Assembly: GCF_008245005.1 (NCBI RefSeq)
Contig: NZ_CP043427.1
Location: 620,001 to 684,000 of the forward strand
Reading direction: 5' to 3'
Source: Campylobacter sputorum subsp. sputorum
Lineage (GTDB): Bacteria; Campylobacterota; Campylobacteria; Campylobacterales; Campylobacteraceae
Length of the DNA: 64,000 bases
Shown: positions 55,805-64,000 of the stretch, piece after piece
Numbering within the stretch: the first letter of the stretch is position 1
Layout of the letters: each line of letters opens with the position of its first letter
The notes under the pieces: model-generated
The model's input: the letters and a program-made list of their open reading frames with translations, nothing else
Database searches by the model: none
Told to the model about the DNA's origin: nothing
Program-made: the position numbers and the translations under genes

Positions 55805-57142
55805 TCAAAAAAGTTTAAATTTAAAGCCTATTTGAGAGCCAACACCTTCTTTACTTAGTATGATTAATGAAATATCGTGAAGTTTAAGCATAAATTTAAC
55901 TATGTAAAGCCCCAATCCAAAAGAGTTATTCCAGTTGTTTTTATTTACGCGGTAAAATTTCTTTGTGACGAGTTTTATCTCATCTTGTGGTATGCCTATC
56001 CCTTTGTCAATAACCATAAATTTACCATTTTTTATCTCTATTAAAATATCGTCTTTTGAGTATTTAAGTGCATTTTCTACTAAATTTGCTATAACTTGCT
56101 CTATCATAGTTTTATCTGCATTCATAATGCTGTTATTATCGCTATTTATAATTATATTTCTATTTTGATATTTTTCTTGCAGACTTTGAGTTACTTCTTT
56201 TGCAAGTTGAGATATATCAAAATCCGTCTTTTTTATATTTATCTCTTCATCTTCTAAATTTATTTTTAATCTATCTATAAGATTTGTTAGTTTTATGCAG
56301 TTTTTTTCTATCTTGTTTGTAAATTTATTTTTTGTTGCTATGTCCATATTTGGATCATTTTGTATAGTTTGAATACTAGCTTGAATTATCGCAATTGGGT
56401 TTTTAAACTCGTGTGATATTGAGCTTAAAATTGCTTCAAGTTGCATATTTCTAAAGCGAATTTTGGCTGATTTTTTTCTATTTTTTTTATCCTTTTCTTG
56501 TAATTTTTCTTTTGTTAAATTTAAACTATCATATAATAGTTTTAGGTCGGTACTTTTTGTGTTTTCTAGAGCTACATTGTAATTGCTTTGTGAAATATTG
56601 CTTAAAAAGTCAATTATTTTATATATCTCTTTTTCTATGTGCGTTTGAAAAATTTTATATATGATAAAAAGAACTATAAAACATATAGAAGCTATGTTAA
56701 AACCTTTCTTTGTAAAAAGACTCATATCTGTTTTTGTTTGCTTTTTTTCTGAGGTAATTAATATGTTGTATTTTTTGTTTTGCAAATAAAATCCAAGCAT
56801 TTGTTTGGAATTTGGATTTAAAAATTCAAATATCTCTGCGGTTTTTAATTCTTTTATAAAAACTATATCTTTTAAGCTTTTATCGCTTAATACAATAGGC
56901 GAGTTTTCCTTATCGAAAATTCCTATATTTAGCTTTGTTTGTGCTGATATATAATCTATAAATTCTTGATTTAAATTTAAGCTTTCGTGATTTAGAATTT
57001 TGGAAATATTTGTAATTTTTTGTTGCTGTGAAATTTCCGTAGTATCTTTTTGGGTCTTGTATGAAAAAAATGTATATGTTCCAAATGTGATAAGAAAAAT
57101 GATGAAAAAATTAGCTAAAAAAAGATGATTTATTTTTAGCAC
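55805..57142 (-). CDS. sensor histidine kinase (PhosS-like by position)
   Basis: This encodes 445 residues from a GTG start. TM1 (about 7-27) and TM2 (about 148-164) bracket a periplasmic sensor of about 120 residues. A linker coiled coil leads to the H-box SISHEFKNPI with His244, the N-box NLVENALKYSK, G1 DKGIGIP and G2 FGLGLYIVKF. It overlaps the regulator gene by seven bases. In C. jejuni the phosphate-sensing pair phosRS lies next to an ABC-F gene and flgL, as here, so this is a likely PhosS ortholog; the signal remains unproven. Confidence 0.88.
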   Translation of the reverse strand: MLKINHLFLANFFIIFLITFGTYTFFSYKTQKDTTEISQQQKITNISKILNHESLNLNQEFIDYISAQTKLNIGIFDKENSPIVLSDKSLKDIVFIKELKTAEIFEFLNPNSKQMLGFYLQNKKYNILITSEKKQTKTDMSLFTKKGFNIASICFIVLFIIYKIFQTHIEKEIYKIIDFLSNISQSNYNVALENTKSTDLKLLYDSLNLTKEKLQEKDKKNRKKSAKIRFRNMQLEAILSSISHEFKNPIAIIQASIQTIQNDPNMDIATKNKFTNKIEKNCIKLTNLIDRLKINLEDEEINIKKTDFDISQLAKEVTQSLQEKYQNRNIIINSDNNSIMNADKTMIEQVIANLVENALKYSKDDILIEIKNGKFMVIDKGIGIPQDEIKLVTKKFYRVNKNNWNNSFGLGLYIVKFMLKLHDISLIILSKEGVGSQIGFKFKLF

Positions 57143-57801
57143 AAAATATACCCCTCGCCGCGGATGGATTTGATATAATTTTTATTTTTATTCGGATCTA
57201 TTTTTTCTCTTAGTCTTTTAATGGCTATATTTACTGTTTTATCGTTGGTATTTTCGCCATCCCATATAGTTTGAAGTAGGTAATCTCTGCTTAAAACTAC
57301 ATTTTTATTTTTGATAAGCTCTATTAGTAAATTTAGTTCAAGTTTGGTAAGCTCAATATGTTTATTTTCAATTAAAATTTCTCTACTTTGAGTATCTATG
57401 AAAATATCTCTATGCTCGTATATTTTGGAGTTTTTTGAAGTTCTTTTAAGAAGAGCTTTTATGCGGGCGATAAGTTCTTCTATATTAAAAGGTTTTGTTA
57501 TGTAATCATCTCCACCAGCGTCAAATCCTTGTAATTTTTCATTATTGGTTGTTTTTGCACTAAGAAAGATAACTGGAATAGTGTAGTTTTTTGCTCTTAA
57601 TTCCCTTACAAAATCACTTCCTTCTATACCTTTTAAATTTCTATCTACTATAAGAAGATCAACATTTTCTTCGTTTAAAAACTTTTCTACCTTTGTAGTA
57701 TTTAAAAATCCTACTACTTCATAACCAGCTTTTTGAAGATTGTATTCTAATAAATCTATAATGTCTTCTTCATCATCAATTACTGCTATGAGTTGTTTCA
57801 T
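57136..57801 (-). CDS. OmpR-family response regulator (PhosR-like by position)
   Basis: This encodes 221 residues. The receiver domain (about 1-115) has the acidic DDEED patch, the phosphoacceptor Asp53 in IVDRNLKG, Thr/Ser in FLSAKT and Lys103 in ITKPF. The C-terminal winged helix (about 130-221) ends in KSIRGEGYILC. GGAGCG precedes the ATG. It is co-transcribed with the kinase. PhosR is suggested by neighbours shared with C. jejuni, not by an obvious phosphate-box in the region. Confidence 0.92.
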   Translation of the reverse strand: MKQLIAVIDDEEDIIDLLEYNLQKAGYEVVGFLNTTKVEKFLNEENVDLLIVDRNLKGIEGSDFVRELRAKNYTIPVIFLSAKTTNNEKLQGFDAGGDDYITKPFNIEELIARIKALLKRTSKNSKIYEHRDIFIDTQSREILIENKHIELTKLELNLLIELIKNKNVVLSRDYLLQTIWDGENTNDKTVNIAIKRLREKIDPNKNKNYIKSIRGEGYILC

Positions 57802-57859
57802 AAGGCGCTCCTAAATTTATGTATTTTATCTAAAATATGTTTAATTATTCAATAAAGCT

Positions 57860-57881
57860 AAATTTAGTGCAAATTTAGTGC
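57860..57881. promoter_or_regulatory. perfect 11-bp tandem repeat, candidate response-regulator operator
   Basis: AAATTTAGTGC occurs twice head to tail, without a gap, in the divergent promoter region of the regulator and ABC-F genes. OmpR/PhoB-type regulators bind direct repeats with an 11-base period. The repeat covers the -35 area of a plus-strand promoter whose -10 (TATACAAT) is at 57888-57895. It does not match the GTTTC-type box I recall for C. jejuni PhosR. Confidence 0.5.
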
Positions 57882-57921
57882 TTTTTTTATACAATGTTTT
57901 AAATTTAAATAAGGTAAATAA

Positions 57922-59850
57922 GTGGCGATAATCGACATTATAGACGGAAGTAAAAAATTTGGTTCAAAAGTTATTTTAGATGCGATAAATTTTAGTATAA
58001 ATGATAAAGAAAGAATAGCAATAATAGGCAAAAATGGTGGCGGAAAATCCACTCTTATGAAAATATTGTGTTCTATTTACAGCCTTGATGATGGTAGAGT
58101 TATAACTCAAAATGGTATAAATATACAGATGTTTTCTCAAAACCCAACTTTTGATGAAAATATGAGCATAAAAGAAGTTTTAAAAAAAGAGTTAGATGAA
58201 ATTTTTGAAGCTAGAAAAGAGTATGAAAAAACTTTACATCTGATATCAGAAAATCCAAATAATAAAGAATTTTTAGCAACCGCTGATATGCTTATGAAAT
58301 TTATAGAAAGCAAAGATGGTTGGAATATAGAAAATAAAATTCAAAGAGTGCTTGAAAATTTTAAACTAAAAGAATTTGAAGATAGATCTATAATGAGCCT
58401 AAGTGGTGGCGAGATAAGGCGTGCTGCACTTGGCGCATTGATACTAAAAAAACCTGATGTAATGCTACTTGATGAACCTACAAATCATCTTGATGTTTAT
58501 ATGGTTAAATTTTTAGAAGATATGCTTCTTAACTCAAATCAAACTATAGTATTTATCTCTCATGATAGATATTTTATAGATAAGGTTGCAACTAGGGTTG
58601 TGGAGATAGAAGATGGTAAAATCACAAGTTTTAGTGGTGGATATAGTAATTATTTGATTAAAAAACAAGAAATACTTGAATCTTTAGCAAAAACTCATGA
58701 AACTCTTTTAAAACAGCTAAAAAGCGAAGAAGAGTGGTTAAGAAGAGGCGTAAAAGCAAGACTTAAAAGAAATGAAGGTAGAAAACAGCGTGTTTTTGCT
58801 ATGAGAGAAGAGGCAAAGAAAAATCCTGGCATAATACGAAAGGTTAAACTTGAGCTTCAAAGAGCTACTCAAAATTTTAATCAAAGCTCTAGCCAAAACC
58901 GCAAAAAAATGCTTTTTGAATGCAAAAATATCTCAAAAACTCTTGGCGGAAAAAACCTTATAGATGATTTTAGTACTAGAGTTTTACAAGGTGAGAGAAT
59001 AGGCATAGTTGGTAGAAATGGAAGCGGTAAAAGCACACTTTTAAAGCTACTTTTAGGAGAACTTGAACTAGATAGCGGAGAGATAAAAAGAGGAGATATA
59101 AATATAGGATATTTTGATCAAACAAGGCGAAATATAGATGAAGATAAAAGTTTGATAGAAAATTTTTGCCCAAATGGTGGCGATCACATAATGGTAAAGG
59201 GTCATTTTATGCATGTTTTTGGGTATCTTAAAAATTTTTTGTTTCCTAAAGAATTTTTAGATCAGCCAGTTAGTACATTAAGTGGTGGAGAAAAAAACCG
59301 CTTAGCACTGGCTAAACTTTTCACAAAAGAATACGAATGTTTAATCCTTGATGAGCCTACAAACGATCTTGATATTGCTACCATAAATATACTTGAAGAT
59401 TATTTGCTAAATTTTACAGGTGCAGTTATAATAGTAAGTCATGATAGATATTTTGTAGATAAGTTATCAACTAAACTTTGGGTTTTTGAAGATGGCACTA
59501 TAAATCAAACTCATATGGCTTATAGTGAGTATTTAGAATATGAAGATGAGTTAAAAGAGATAGATGAGATTTCATCAAATTTACAAAATGAAGAGGTAAA
59601 ACAAAAGCAAAAATCAAACGCAGTAAAACTTAGTTATAAGCAAAATAAAATTTTAGAAGAACATCCTGCTTTGATAGAAAATATAGAAAACAAGATAAAA
59701 GAGCTAAATCATGCACTATCTACGCCTCAAATTTATCAAGAAATAGGGCTTGAAAAACTATATAATGAGCTTGAATATTATAAAAAACAGCTTGAAAAGC
59801 TAGAAAATGAGTATTTTGAAGTTTTAGAGTTTAAGGAAAATTTATCTTGA
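57922..59850 (+). CDS. ABC-F family ATPase (Uup/EttA type)
   Basis: This encodes 642 residues from a GTG start with AAGG upstream. Two ABC cassettes lie without membrane domains: Walker A GKNGGGKST near 34-42 and GRNGSGKST near 363-371, each followed by LSGGE and DEPTN sequences. A long charged linker (about 245-330) joins them and a coiled-coil C-terminal extension (about 555-640) resembles Uup. ABC-F proteins act on ribosomes or nucleic acids, not in transport. Its stop overlaps the next gene's TTG start (TTGA). Confidence 0.92.
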   Translation: MAIIDIIDGSKKFGSKVILDAINFSINDKERIAIIGKNGGGKSTLMKILCSIYSLDDGRVITQNGINIQMFSQNPTFDENMSIKEVLKKELDEIFEARKEYEKTLHLISENPNNKEFLATADMLMKFIESKDGWNIENKIQRVLENFKLKEFEDRSIMSLSGGEIRRAALGALILKKPDVMLLDEPTNHLDVYMVKFLEDMLLNSNQTIVFISHDRYFIDKVATRVVEIEDGKITSFSGGYSNYLIKKQEILESLAKTHETLLKQLKSEEEWLRRGVKARLKRNEGRKQRVFAMREEAKKNPGIIRKVKLELQRATQNFNQSSSQNRKKMLFECKNISKTLGGKNLIDDFSTRVLQGERIGIVGRNGSGKSTLLKLLLGELELDSGEIKRGDINIGYFDQTRRNIDEDKSLIENFCPNGGDHIMVKGHFMHVFGYLKNFLFPKEFLDQPVSTLSGGEKNRLALAKLFTKEYECLILDEPTNDLDIATINILEDYLLNFTGAVIIVSHDRYFVDKLSTKLWVFEDGTINQTHMAYSEYLEYEDELKEIDEISSNLQNEEVKQKQKSNAVKLSYKQNKILEEHPALIENIENKIKELNHALSTPQIYQEIGLEKLYNELEYYKKQLEKLENEYFEVLEFKENLS

Positions 59851-60650
59851 AAAAATTACGAATTTGCATAATTCAAACTGATATAATTATGGGTAAAAGC
59901 GATAAAAATTATCATAATATAGTTAATAAAATGCAAGATGCAATGAATGTCAAACCAGATGTCATAGTTTTGCCTGAAACGCTAAATTTGGGCTTTTTTC
60001 CAAAAGAAAATTTATATAATCTTGCTGATAAAAATGGCGAAAAATCAAAAGAAATTTTTGGAGAATTTGCTAAAAAATATAGCGTAAATATCGTAGCTGG
60101 AAGTGTTATAAATTTAAAAAATAACAAAATTTACAATACAAATTATAGCTTTGATAGAAATGGAAATGTTATAAACGAGTATGACAAAATACACCTTTTT
60201 ACTCCATCAAAAGAGCATAATTACTTTGAAAATGGCGATAAAATAAGTTATTTTTACATAGATGGCATTAAATGTAGTTGTTTTATATGTTATGATTTGA
60301 GATTTCCGGAGATATTTAGAATAGCTGCTTTAAATGGCGTTAGTATCGTTTTTTTACCAGCCCAGTGGCCACTTAGCAGGAAAAATCATTTGCAAACATT
60401 GATAAAAGCAAGAGCGATAGAAAATCAAATTTTTATATGTTCATCTTGTGCTTGTGGGGGAGTATATGGAGGTATTTTAAGCGGACACTCAATGCTTGTA
60501 AATCCGCTTGGCGAGGAACTTATGAGTTTTGATGAAAAAGAAAATATACAAAGTTGCGATATAAATTTAGATGAAATTTTAGCAACAAAAGAAAAAATGA
60601 ATATATTAAATGATATTAAATTTAAAATCTACGACAGCTTTTTGCCATAG
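59847..60650 (+). CDS. carbon-nitrogen hydrolase, omega-amidase/Nit2-like
   Basis: This encodes 267 residues from a TTG start inside the ABC-F stop. The nitrilase catalytic triad is visible: Glu in LPETLNLGF near 42-50, Lys in EYDKIHLF near 111-118, and Cys in CYDLRFPE near 147-154. The CYDLRFPE form and overall length match YafV/Nit2, which hydrolyse alpha-ketoglutaramate. Partial alternatives are other amidases of the family. Cytoplasmic. Confidence 0.87.
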   Translation: MKKLRICIIQTDIIMGKSDKNYHNIVNKMQDAMNVKPDVIVLPETLNLGFFPKENLYNLADKNGEKSKEIFGEFAKKYSVNIVAGSVINLKNNKIYNTNYSFDRNGNVINEYDKIHLFTPSKEHNYFENGDKISYFYIDGIKCSCFICYDLRFPEIFRIAALNGVSIVFLPAQWPLSRKNHLQTLIKARAIENQIFICSSCACGGVYGGILSGHSMLVNPLGEELMSFDEKENIQSCDINLDEILATKEKMNILNDIKFKIYDSFLP

Positions 60651-60666
60651 ATTTTAAATTTTTAAG

Positions 60667-61233
60667 TTATTTTTCTACAGCTTCTACTTCTACTTGAATT
60701 TTTACTTCATCGCCAAGCATTACTGATTTTTCGCCAACTCCAAATTCTGTTCTATCTATCTTGCCTTCTAAAGAAAAGCCTATTTTGTTTTTACCATTTG
60801 AATCTTTTGTGATACCGCCAAACTCATAGTCCAAAGTTACAGGTTTTGTTATATTTTTTATAGTCAAATCGCCTTTTATTTTTCCCTCGTCGCTTCCATC
60901 TGCTATAAATTCTTTCATAACAAATTTCATATCAGGAAATTTGTTAGCATCAAAGTATTCAGCACTTCTTAAATGATCATCTCTTTTTTGTGTACCTGTG
61001 TCTATAGATGTTATTTTTATAACTGCATCCATTTTAAGTGGTTGTTTTTTTGATTCATCAAAATCAATTAACGCATTAAAATCAGTAAAATCGCCTTTTA
61101 CATTTGAAATTTGCATATGTTTGATTTTAAAACCAACAGATGTGTGTGCATTATCTAGGCTGTATTGAGCAGCAAATAATGCAGAGCTTGCAAAGAAAGC
61201 TGTTGTAATAAAAGCTAGGAGCATTTTTTTCAT
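60667..61233 (-). CDS. YceI family periplasmic protein
   Basis: This encodes 188 residues. A signal peptide (1-21, ending LFA) precedes the lipocalin-like YceI domain: YSLDNAHTSVGFKIKHMQIS near 24-43, DDHLRSAEYFDANKFPDMKF near 90-109, and GFSLEGKIDRTEFGVG near 155-170. YceI proteins bind isoprenoid-type lipids such as polyprenyl quinones and are often produced under stress. AAAGGAT precedes the ATG. C. jejuni has a close relative. Confidence 0.93.
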   Translation of the reverse strand: MKKMLLAFITTAFFASSALFAAQYSLDNAHTSVGFKIKHMQISNVKGDFTDFNALIDFDESKKQPLKMDAVIKITSIDTGTQKRDDHLRSAEYFDANKFPDMKFVMKEFIADGSDEGKIKGDLTIKNITKPVTLDYEFGGITKDSNGKNKIGFSLEGKIDRTEFGVGEKSVMLGDEVKIQVEVEAVEK

Positions 61234-61369
61234 TTTTTATCCTTTATTAATAAATTTTATTAATCATATATAATTATTATAAACAAAAATTAATTTTTAT
61301 ATCAATAATCTATAATTTTATTACAAATTCAAATAAATTTATATAGAATGCATATAAAAAAGGATTTTT

Positions 61370-61867
61370 ATGAAAGTAGCAATTATCATGTATGATAAGA
61401 TGAGTTTACTCTCTTTTTCTCAAATTTATGAGTTTTTTAAGAGAACAGATATAGCTTCTTTGAGTGTTGATTGTTGTGCTTTAAAATATGAGATAATAGA
61501 CGAGTTTGGATTAAAAATATTGCCAGATATCCACTCTGAGTCTCTTGATGGATATGATATAGTTGCCGTTCCTAGTGGTATTGGTGCTATGTCTTTAAGA
61601 TATGATGATATTTTTTTATCATGGATAAGAAGTGCTAGAAAAGCTAATTTGAAAATTTCTTGTGATATGGGTGCGTTTATATTTGGTGCTGCAAGAATGC
61701 TTGAAAATAATCAAGTATGTATAAGAGCAGGGTATATGAATGCTTTAAAAGAGTATTGTAATCCAAGCGATGGAAATGATTGTTTTTGCAAGGATGTATT
61801 TTCTTTTAGCGAATTTAATGATGATGTTATGTTTAAGCTTGAAAATTGCTTGTCTGAACTAATCTAA
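61370..61867 (+). CDS. DJ-1/PfpI-like protein with altered active site
   Basis: This encodes 165 residues. The fold pattern is DJ-1/PfpI: KVAIIMYDKMSLL at the start, YDIVAVPSGIGAMSLRYDD near 63-81, and SCDMGAFIFGAARML near 98-112. In the family the nucleophile Cys lies in VCTGAF; here that position is Asp, with a Cys one residue earlier. The protein is somewhat shorter than typical AraC-linked or PfpI members and Cys-rich near the end (CNPSDGNDCFC). It may be a non-catalytic relative. Single gene before tRNA-Leu. Confidence 0.72.
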   Translation: MKVAIIMYDKMSLLSFSQIYEFFKRTDIASLSVDCCALKYEIIDEFGLKILPDIHSESLDGYDIVAVPSGIGAMSLRYDDIFLSWIRSARKANLKISCDMGAFIFGAARMLENNQVCIRAGYMNALKEYCNPSDGNDCFCKDVFSFSEFNDDVMFKLENCLSELI

Positions 61868-61874
61868 ATTAAAA

Positions 61875-61961
61875 TGGTGCCCGAGGTCGGACTTGAACCG
61901 ACACAAGGTTGCCCTTACTAGATTTTGAGTCTAGCGCGTCTACCAGTTTCACCACTCGGGC
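61875..61961 (-). tRNA. tRNA-Leu (anticodon CAA)
   Basis: The minus strand folds as an 87-base class II tRNA: acceptor stem GCCCGAG pairing with CTCGGGC, D-arm with GGTAGACGC, anticodon stem CTAGA/TCTAG with loop CTCAAAA (anticodon CAA, reading TTG), a long variable arm, T-arm GGTTCAAGTCC, discriminator A and encoded CCA. Confidence 0.96.
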
Positions 61962-62016
61962 TTTTTAAAAAGTAAATTATGATTTTACTTTAAAAGATAT
62001 AAAAGTTTGTTTAAAT

Positions 62017-62757
62017 TTATAAAATTTCAAACAGATATTCTTCTTTGTGTTTAATTTTTTTGATATCTATTAGTTGTAGGTTTTGGAAATTTATCTTACC
62101 TAGCTCATTTAGATTTTGTAAATTTGCTATAGCAATTTGCCTTAGAGTTTCTCCTCTATAATGCTTTGCAAAATGGCTTACAACTTTGCCATTTTTTATA
62201 AATTTAAATGTAATATAAGGTTGTTTTATAGTATAAAAATTTTCATAAAAACTAGCTCTAAGGTCTATTATTTCGCTATTTTCTAAAAATTTATCTATTG
62301 ATGGTGAAAATTCTTCATTGTAAAATTTTTCAACTCTAAAATCTCCTATCTTTTCGCCTTGTTTTATTTTATAGTTTGGTATCTCATCTCCTAGTCTTAT
62401 AAATCCAAATAAATTTGAAAAAACAAAGACATTATCATCTATATATTTTTGGCATTTTTTATCTAAATTTTTGTATCTTAATGCGTCGTAAGCAACACCA
62501 CTATATCTTAAAACCGCTTTTATGACACCTTGTTTATAGATGTCATTTTTTAACTGATTTATATCATCAAGTTTTTTTAAACCAAACATTTTTGATAATT
62601 TTTCATCACTAGCAGTATTTATAAATTCGCTATATTTGTCTATGACAAATTTTCTCTTATCAAAAAGTTCTTCAAATATAAAAGACTTTTTGCTTATAAA
62701 TTTTTGTTTAGATAGTGTCGTTTTGGTTTCGCTTGGCGAAAACAGAATTTTTATCAT
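62017..62757 (-). CDS. yaaA: YaaA family peroxide stress protein
   Basis: This encodes 246 residues of the DUF328/UPF0246 family: ILFSPSETK at the start, VLRYSGVAYDALRY near 82-95, FSNLFGFIRLGDEIPNYKI near 112-130 and VVSHFAKHYRGETLRQIA near 191-208. E. coli YaaA lowers free iron and protects DNA during hydrogen peroxide stress. Single gene on the minus strand between tRNA-Leu and flgL. Slight divergence at the C-terminal motif. Confidence 0.88.
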   Translation of the reverse strand: MIKILFSPSETKTTLSKQKFISKKSFIFEELFDKRKFVIDKYSEFINTASDEKLSKMFGLKKLDDINQLKNDIYKQGVIKAVLRYSGVAYDALRYKNLDKKCQKYIDDNVFVFSNLFGFIRLGDEIPNYKIKQGEKIGDFRVEKFYNEEFSPSIDKFLENSEIIDLRASFYENFYTIKQPYITFKFIKNGKVVSHFAKHYRGETLRQIAIANLQNLNELGKINFQNLQLIDIKKIKHKEEYLFEIL

Positions 62758-62833
62758 GGCTTGTCCTTTGAAGTTATTATATCAAAATAAATTTTTTAAA
62801 ATTTATGTCGATATAAAAAATAGTGAAAATATT

Positions 62834-62851
62834 TTGGAACTAAAATTGCTT
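62834..62851 (+). promoter_or_regulatory. sigma-54 (RpoN) promoter of flgL
   Basis: TTGGAAC, five bases, TTGCTT: GG at 62836-62837 and GC at 62848-62849 are exactly 12 apart. The predicted start lies about 25 bases before the flgL ATG. RpoN control of flgL is the known Campylobacter arrangement. Confidence 0.85.
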
Positions 62852-62885
62852 AACTTATATTAAGTTGTATTTACAAGGATGAAAT

Positions 62886-64000
62886 ATGAGAATTACAAAT
62901 CAATTAACAAATACAGAAGTGCTAAGAAACTATCAAAATAGCGCTAGTGCGATAAATAAATTTAACGCTAAATTAACAAGTGGTTTAGAGATACAAAATT
63001 CATACGATGATAGTAGTGTTTATGTTGATGGCGTTAGACTTGATTATGAAATTTCAACTATAGATCAAGTTTCTGAGGCAGCAAAAAAGGCCATTCATTA
63101 CTCAAAAAATTCAGATAAAGCTCTTCAGGAATTTGTAAAACAGCTAGAAAATTTTAAAGTAAAACTTATACAAGCTGGAAACGAATCACATTCTTCCACT
63201 TCGCTCGGTGCTTTAGCAGATGAGCTTCAAGGTATCAAAAATTTCCTTGTTGATATAGCAAATACATCAATAAATGGTCAGTATCTATTTTCAGGTTCAA
63301 GTGTAACAACAAAACCAATTGGTCAAAATAACGCATATATGGGAAATAATGAAGAGGTAAAAGCAGTTGTTGGCTCTCATACAACCCTAGCTTACAATAT
63401 ACCAGGAGAAACTATCTTTTATGGAACAGATAGTGATTATTCTAAACATATCACAACAAACATTAAACTTACTGATAAAAGCGACGATGAAAATATAAAA
63501 CATTTAACAGCAGACAGTAAAATAATGCATTTGATTGGAAAAGATTATAAAGTAGATAGGAAGCTAGAAACTGTCATGGATTTTACAGATAAAAATAAAT
63601 ATCAAAATACTGTTTTTTATCTTCAAGGTGTAAAGCCAAACAATGAGAGTTTTAATGCAAAATTTGAAATGACTTCAGATGCTAGTATGCAAGATTTGAT
63701 GGATAAGATAGGCGAAGAGTTTGGTAATACTAAAAATAACAAAGTAGTAGATGTTTATTTAAATAAAGATGGTCAGATAAATATTGTTGATTTGAAAAAG
63801 GGAAACCAAGCGATTGATTTTTATATGGTAGCAGCTACTCAGCAAAGTGATGATGTAAATGTTATACCGGCAGGAACTAGCGGAATAGCCGGTAATGCAA
63901 ACACATTAGAAGAATTAGAACAGTTAAAAAACGATCCTAAAAATCATCTTTTAATAACGGAGTTTATAACCAGTAATTATACAGATAGCACTGGGGCTAA
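62886..64000 (+). CDS. flgL: flagellar hook-associated protein 3 (FlgL), cut by window edge
   Basis: From ATG 62886, with AAGGAT upstream, 371 codons stay open to the window edge. The flagellin-like N-terminal coiled-coil domain (about 1-140) starts MRITNQLTNTEVLRNYQNS and includes KLTSGLEIQN and the ANTSINGQYLFSGS motif near 128-141, typical of FlgL. The middle variable domain follows. The C-terminal half of the D0/D1 domain is outside the window. FlgL joins the hook to the filament. C. jejuni also has flgL next to the ABC-F gene; here several genes have been placed between them. Confidence 0.92.
   Translation, partial: MRITNQLTNTEVLRNYQNSASAINKFNAKLTSGLEIQNSYDDSSVYVDGVRLDYEISTIDQVSEAAKKAIHYSKNSDKALQEFVKQLENFKVKLIQAGNESHSSTSLGALADELQGIKNFLVDIANTSINGQYLFSGSSVTTKPIGQNNAYMGNNEEVKAVVGSHTTLAYNIPGETIFYGTDSDYSKHITTNIKLTDKSDDENIKHLTADSKIMHLIGKDYKVDRKLETVMDFTDKNKYQNTVFYLQGVKPNNESFNAKFEMTSDASMQDLMDKIGEEFGNTKNNKVVDVYLNKDGQINIVDLKKGNQAIDFYMVAATQQSDDVNVIPAGTSGIAGNANTLEELEQLKNDPKNHLLITEFITSNYTDSTGA

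Overview
The window is AT-rich bacterial chromosome, densely packed, with short gaps, many start/stop overlaps and frequent TTG and GTG starts. The gene content points to Campylobacter (Campylobacterota): a desulforubrerythrin (rrc), a dimeric dUTPase, a fused CcsBA cytochrome c synthase, a plasminogen-binding-domain protein beside glcD, and gene orders I remember from C. jejuni (gatC/cvpA/fur/lysS/glyA/DUF1882/SPOR/aroE; clpB/ctpA/purC/purS/purQ/plsC/crcB; a two-component pair/ABC-F/flgL). It is not C. jejuni itself: it has a pilT gene, a type IV pilus-like minor pseudopilin cluster, a short-form HisG and a BioD-BioA fusion. The species was not determined.

Layout. 1-8.2 kb: a cut DUF2971 gene, a lipoprotein, a small HTH-like protein, a YhbP-like protein, a putative sigma-54-driven gene, dut with an EI24-type membrane protein, a CxxC protein, rrc, galU, pgi and two Campylobacter-type unknowns. 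8.3-18.7 kb: ccsBA, a frameshifted membrane gene, uppP, thiE, a polar amino acid ABC transporter, putP, prs and hpf. 18.8-26 kb: three pseudopilin-like proteins and a 1672-residue secreted protein with Calx-beta and MshQ-type lectin signatures, the most unusual block. 26.1-28.2 kb: a plasminogen-binding-domain protein and glcD.

28.2-35.6 kb is one long minus-strand run (gatC, pilT, cvpA, fur, lysS, glyA, DUF1882, SPOR, aroE). It is divergent from a plus-strand run (YfgM-like, BamB-like lipoprotein, unknown, coaX, hisG). Then come the bioD-bioA fusion, a Ppx/GppA protein and clpB on the minus strand. The plus-strand purine operon (ctpA, purC, purS, purQ, a membrane SH3-like protein, plsC, crcB) follows. 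49.9-53.8 kb holds a SYLF protein, a major-type pseudopilin with a strong terminator, a broken toxin-antitoxin pair and an OpgB-like phosphoglycerol transferase. 53.8-64 kb holds a YgjP-like metalloprotease, a MATE exporter, a histidine kinase/response regulator pair, an ABC-F ATPase, an omega-amidase-like hydrolase, YceI, a DJ-1-like protein, tRNA-Leu(CAA), YaaA and the 5' part of flgL behind a clear sigma-54 promoter.

How the parts fit. Most genes are housekeeping: nucleotide, cofactor and sugar-phosphate metabolism, cytochrome c maturation, iron and peroxide response. The accessory interest lies in a dispersed type IV pilus-like machine (minor pseudopilins, lectin-bearing large protein, PilT retraction ATPase, separate pilin), and in several regulatory sites read directly from the sequence: two sigma-54 promoters, an HspR-like element at clpB, an 11-bp tandem repeat by the two-component genes and an AT-only palindrome at rrc. 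No rRNA, insertion sequence, prophage or CRISPR array was seen.
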